A DNA stretch of 64,000 bases from Craspedostauros australis (Eukaryota; Bacillariophyta; Bacillariophyceae; Mastogloiales; Achnanthaceae). The position numbers were made by a program, and so were the translations under genes. Location of the stretch: assembly GCA_026770025.1 (NCBI GenBank), contig JAMXDE010000012.1, forward strand, positions 1,674,001 to 1,738,000, read 5' to 3'. Shown in pieces: positions 63,651-64,000 of this stretch; within the stretch, counting starts at the first letter, position 1; each line of letters starts with the position of its first letter. A model generated the notes under the pieces. That model ran no database searches and was not told where the DNA came from. It saw only the letters and a program-made list of their open reading frames with translations.

Positions 63651-64000
63651 GATGTGCCTTGCCTCTCTCGAGTAATTATGTGATTGTGATTGTGATTGTG
63701 AGGATGAACGAAGTGGAGTTGAATGGGGAGATGTTATGTTGTTGCGGCAGTTCCTCTTTGGATGCTCCTTCCAGCCATAAATGTTTGGTGCTGGTCAGCG
63801 TCAACGACGCCAAGGATCCCGACGGCGTCAAAGACATGTAGATCTTTGGATCTTTCTTGTTTCGGCTTGCCGCACAGAACGAGAACAACAACGTGGTGCT
63901 TGATTAGCCCTTTTGACAACTGCGGATATGTCGCTTTCTGCAGCAAGAAATGCGACAAACGAGTATTTGGCGGAAGCGCTTGTATTTTCCGAGAAGATTT
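63651..64000. other. Right-edge flank, no gene seen
   Basis: The promoter side of the YciI-like gene. GATTGTGATTGTGATTGTGA repeat at 63683-63702. No coding signal recognised up to the window edge. Confidence 0.45.

Overview
The window is nuclear DNA of a photosynthetic eukaryote, most likely an ochrophyte (photosynthetic stramenopile, diatom-like). The grounds are: about twenty protein genes on both strands in 64 kb with long simple-repeat-rich spacers; few, short GT-AG introns; a nuclear gene for a mitochondrial complex I subunit; two proteins whose N-termini look like a signal peptide followed directly by Phe (the secondary-plastid import signature); and a heat-shock-factor DNA-binding domain of the kind expanded in diatoms. 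No viral, phage, insertion-sequence or CRISPR material was recognised.

Layout, left to right. 1-550 (-): 5' part of a basic Lys/Ala/Ser-rich protein running off the window. 4335-11435 (+): a 2283-residue PDZ-PX-VPS9 protein, a probable Rab5-type exchange factor. 11744-12229 (-): small one-TM protein. 12948-14183 (+): AIF/FSP1-like FAD oxidoreductase. 15050-17578 (+): beta subunit of adaptor complex AP-4. 18304-20331 (+): plastid-targeted MFS transporter. 20991-22165 (-): HSF-type factor. 22.2-26.9 kb: gene-poor. 26931-28511 (-): bZIP factor. 31090-33312 (+): mitotic-type cyclin. 33933-35264 (-): NDUFS7. 36082-36561 (-): MAPEG-family membrane protein. 37708-39931 (+): R2R3-MYB with Cys motif and Tudor-like region. 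41732-42481 (+): secreted CIA30-domain protein. 43325-46436 (+): signal-peptide coiled-coil protein. 47240-48052 (-): thylakoid-lumen-type Cys protein. 49335-52333 (+): AdoMet decarboxylase / spermidine synthase / SET-domain triple fusion. 52710-about 56401 (-): charged coiled-coil protein. 56973-57054 (+): tRNA-Ser(GCT). 58574-62641 (+): SPT5. 63225-63650 (-): YciI-like protein.

The genes do not form an operon or an obvious pathway cluster; they are a mixed set for vesicle traffic (VPS9 protein, AP-4 beta), transcription (HSF, bZIP, MYB, SPT5, cyclin), organelle function (NDUFS7, MFS, lumen protein, YciI) and polyamine metabolism. Where genes are split, I rebuilt exon joins from splice consensus, reading phase and domain continuity. 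The NDUFS7 presequence exon, the SPT5 five-nucleotide first coding exon and the 5' end of the 52710-56401 gene rest on these arguments only.

The most unusual locus is the triple fusion at 49335-52333. It joins a bacterial-type pyruvoyl AdoMet decarboxylase, an aminopropyltransferase and a SET methyltransferase-like domain behind an N-terminal membrane segment, so three AdoMet-linked activities sit in one polypeptide.
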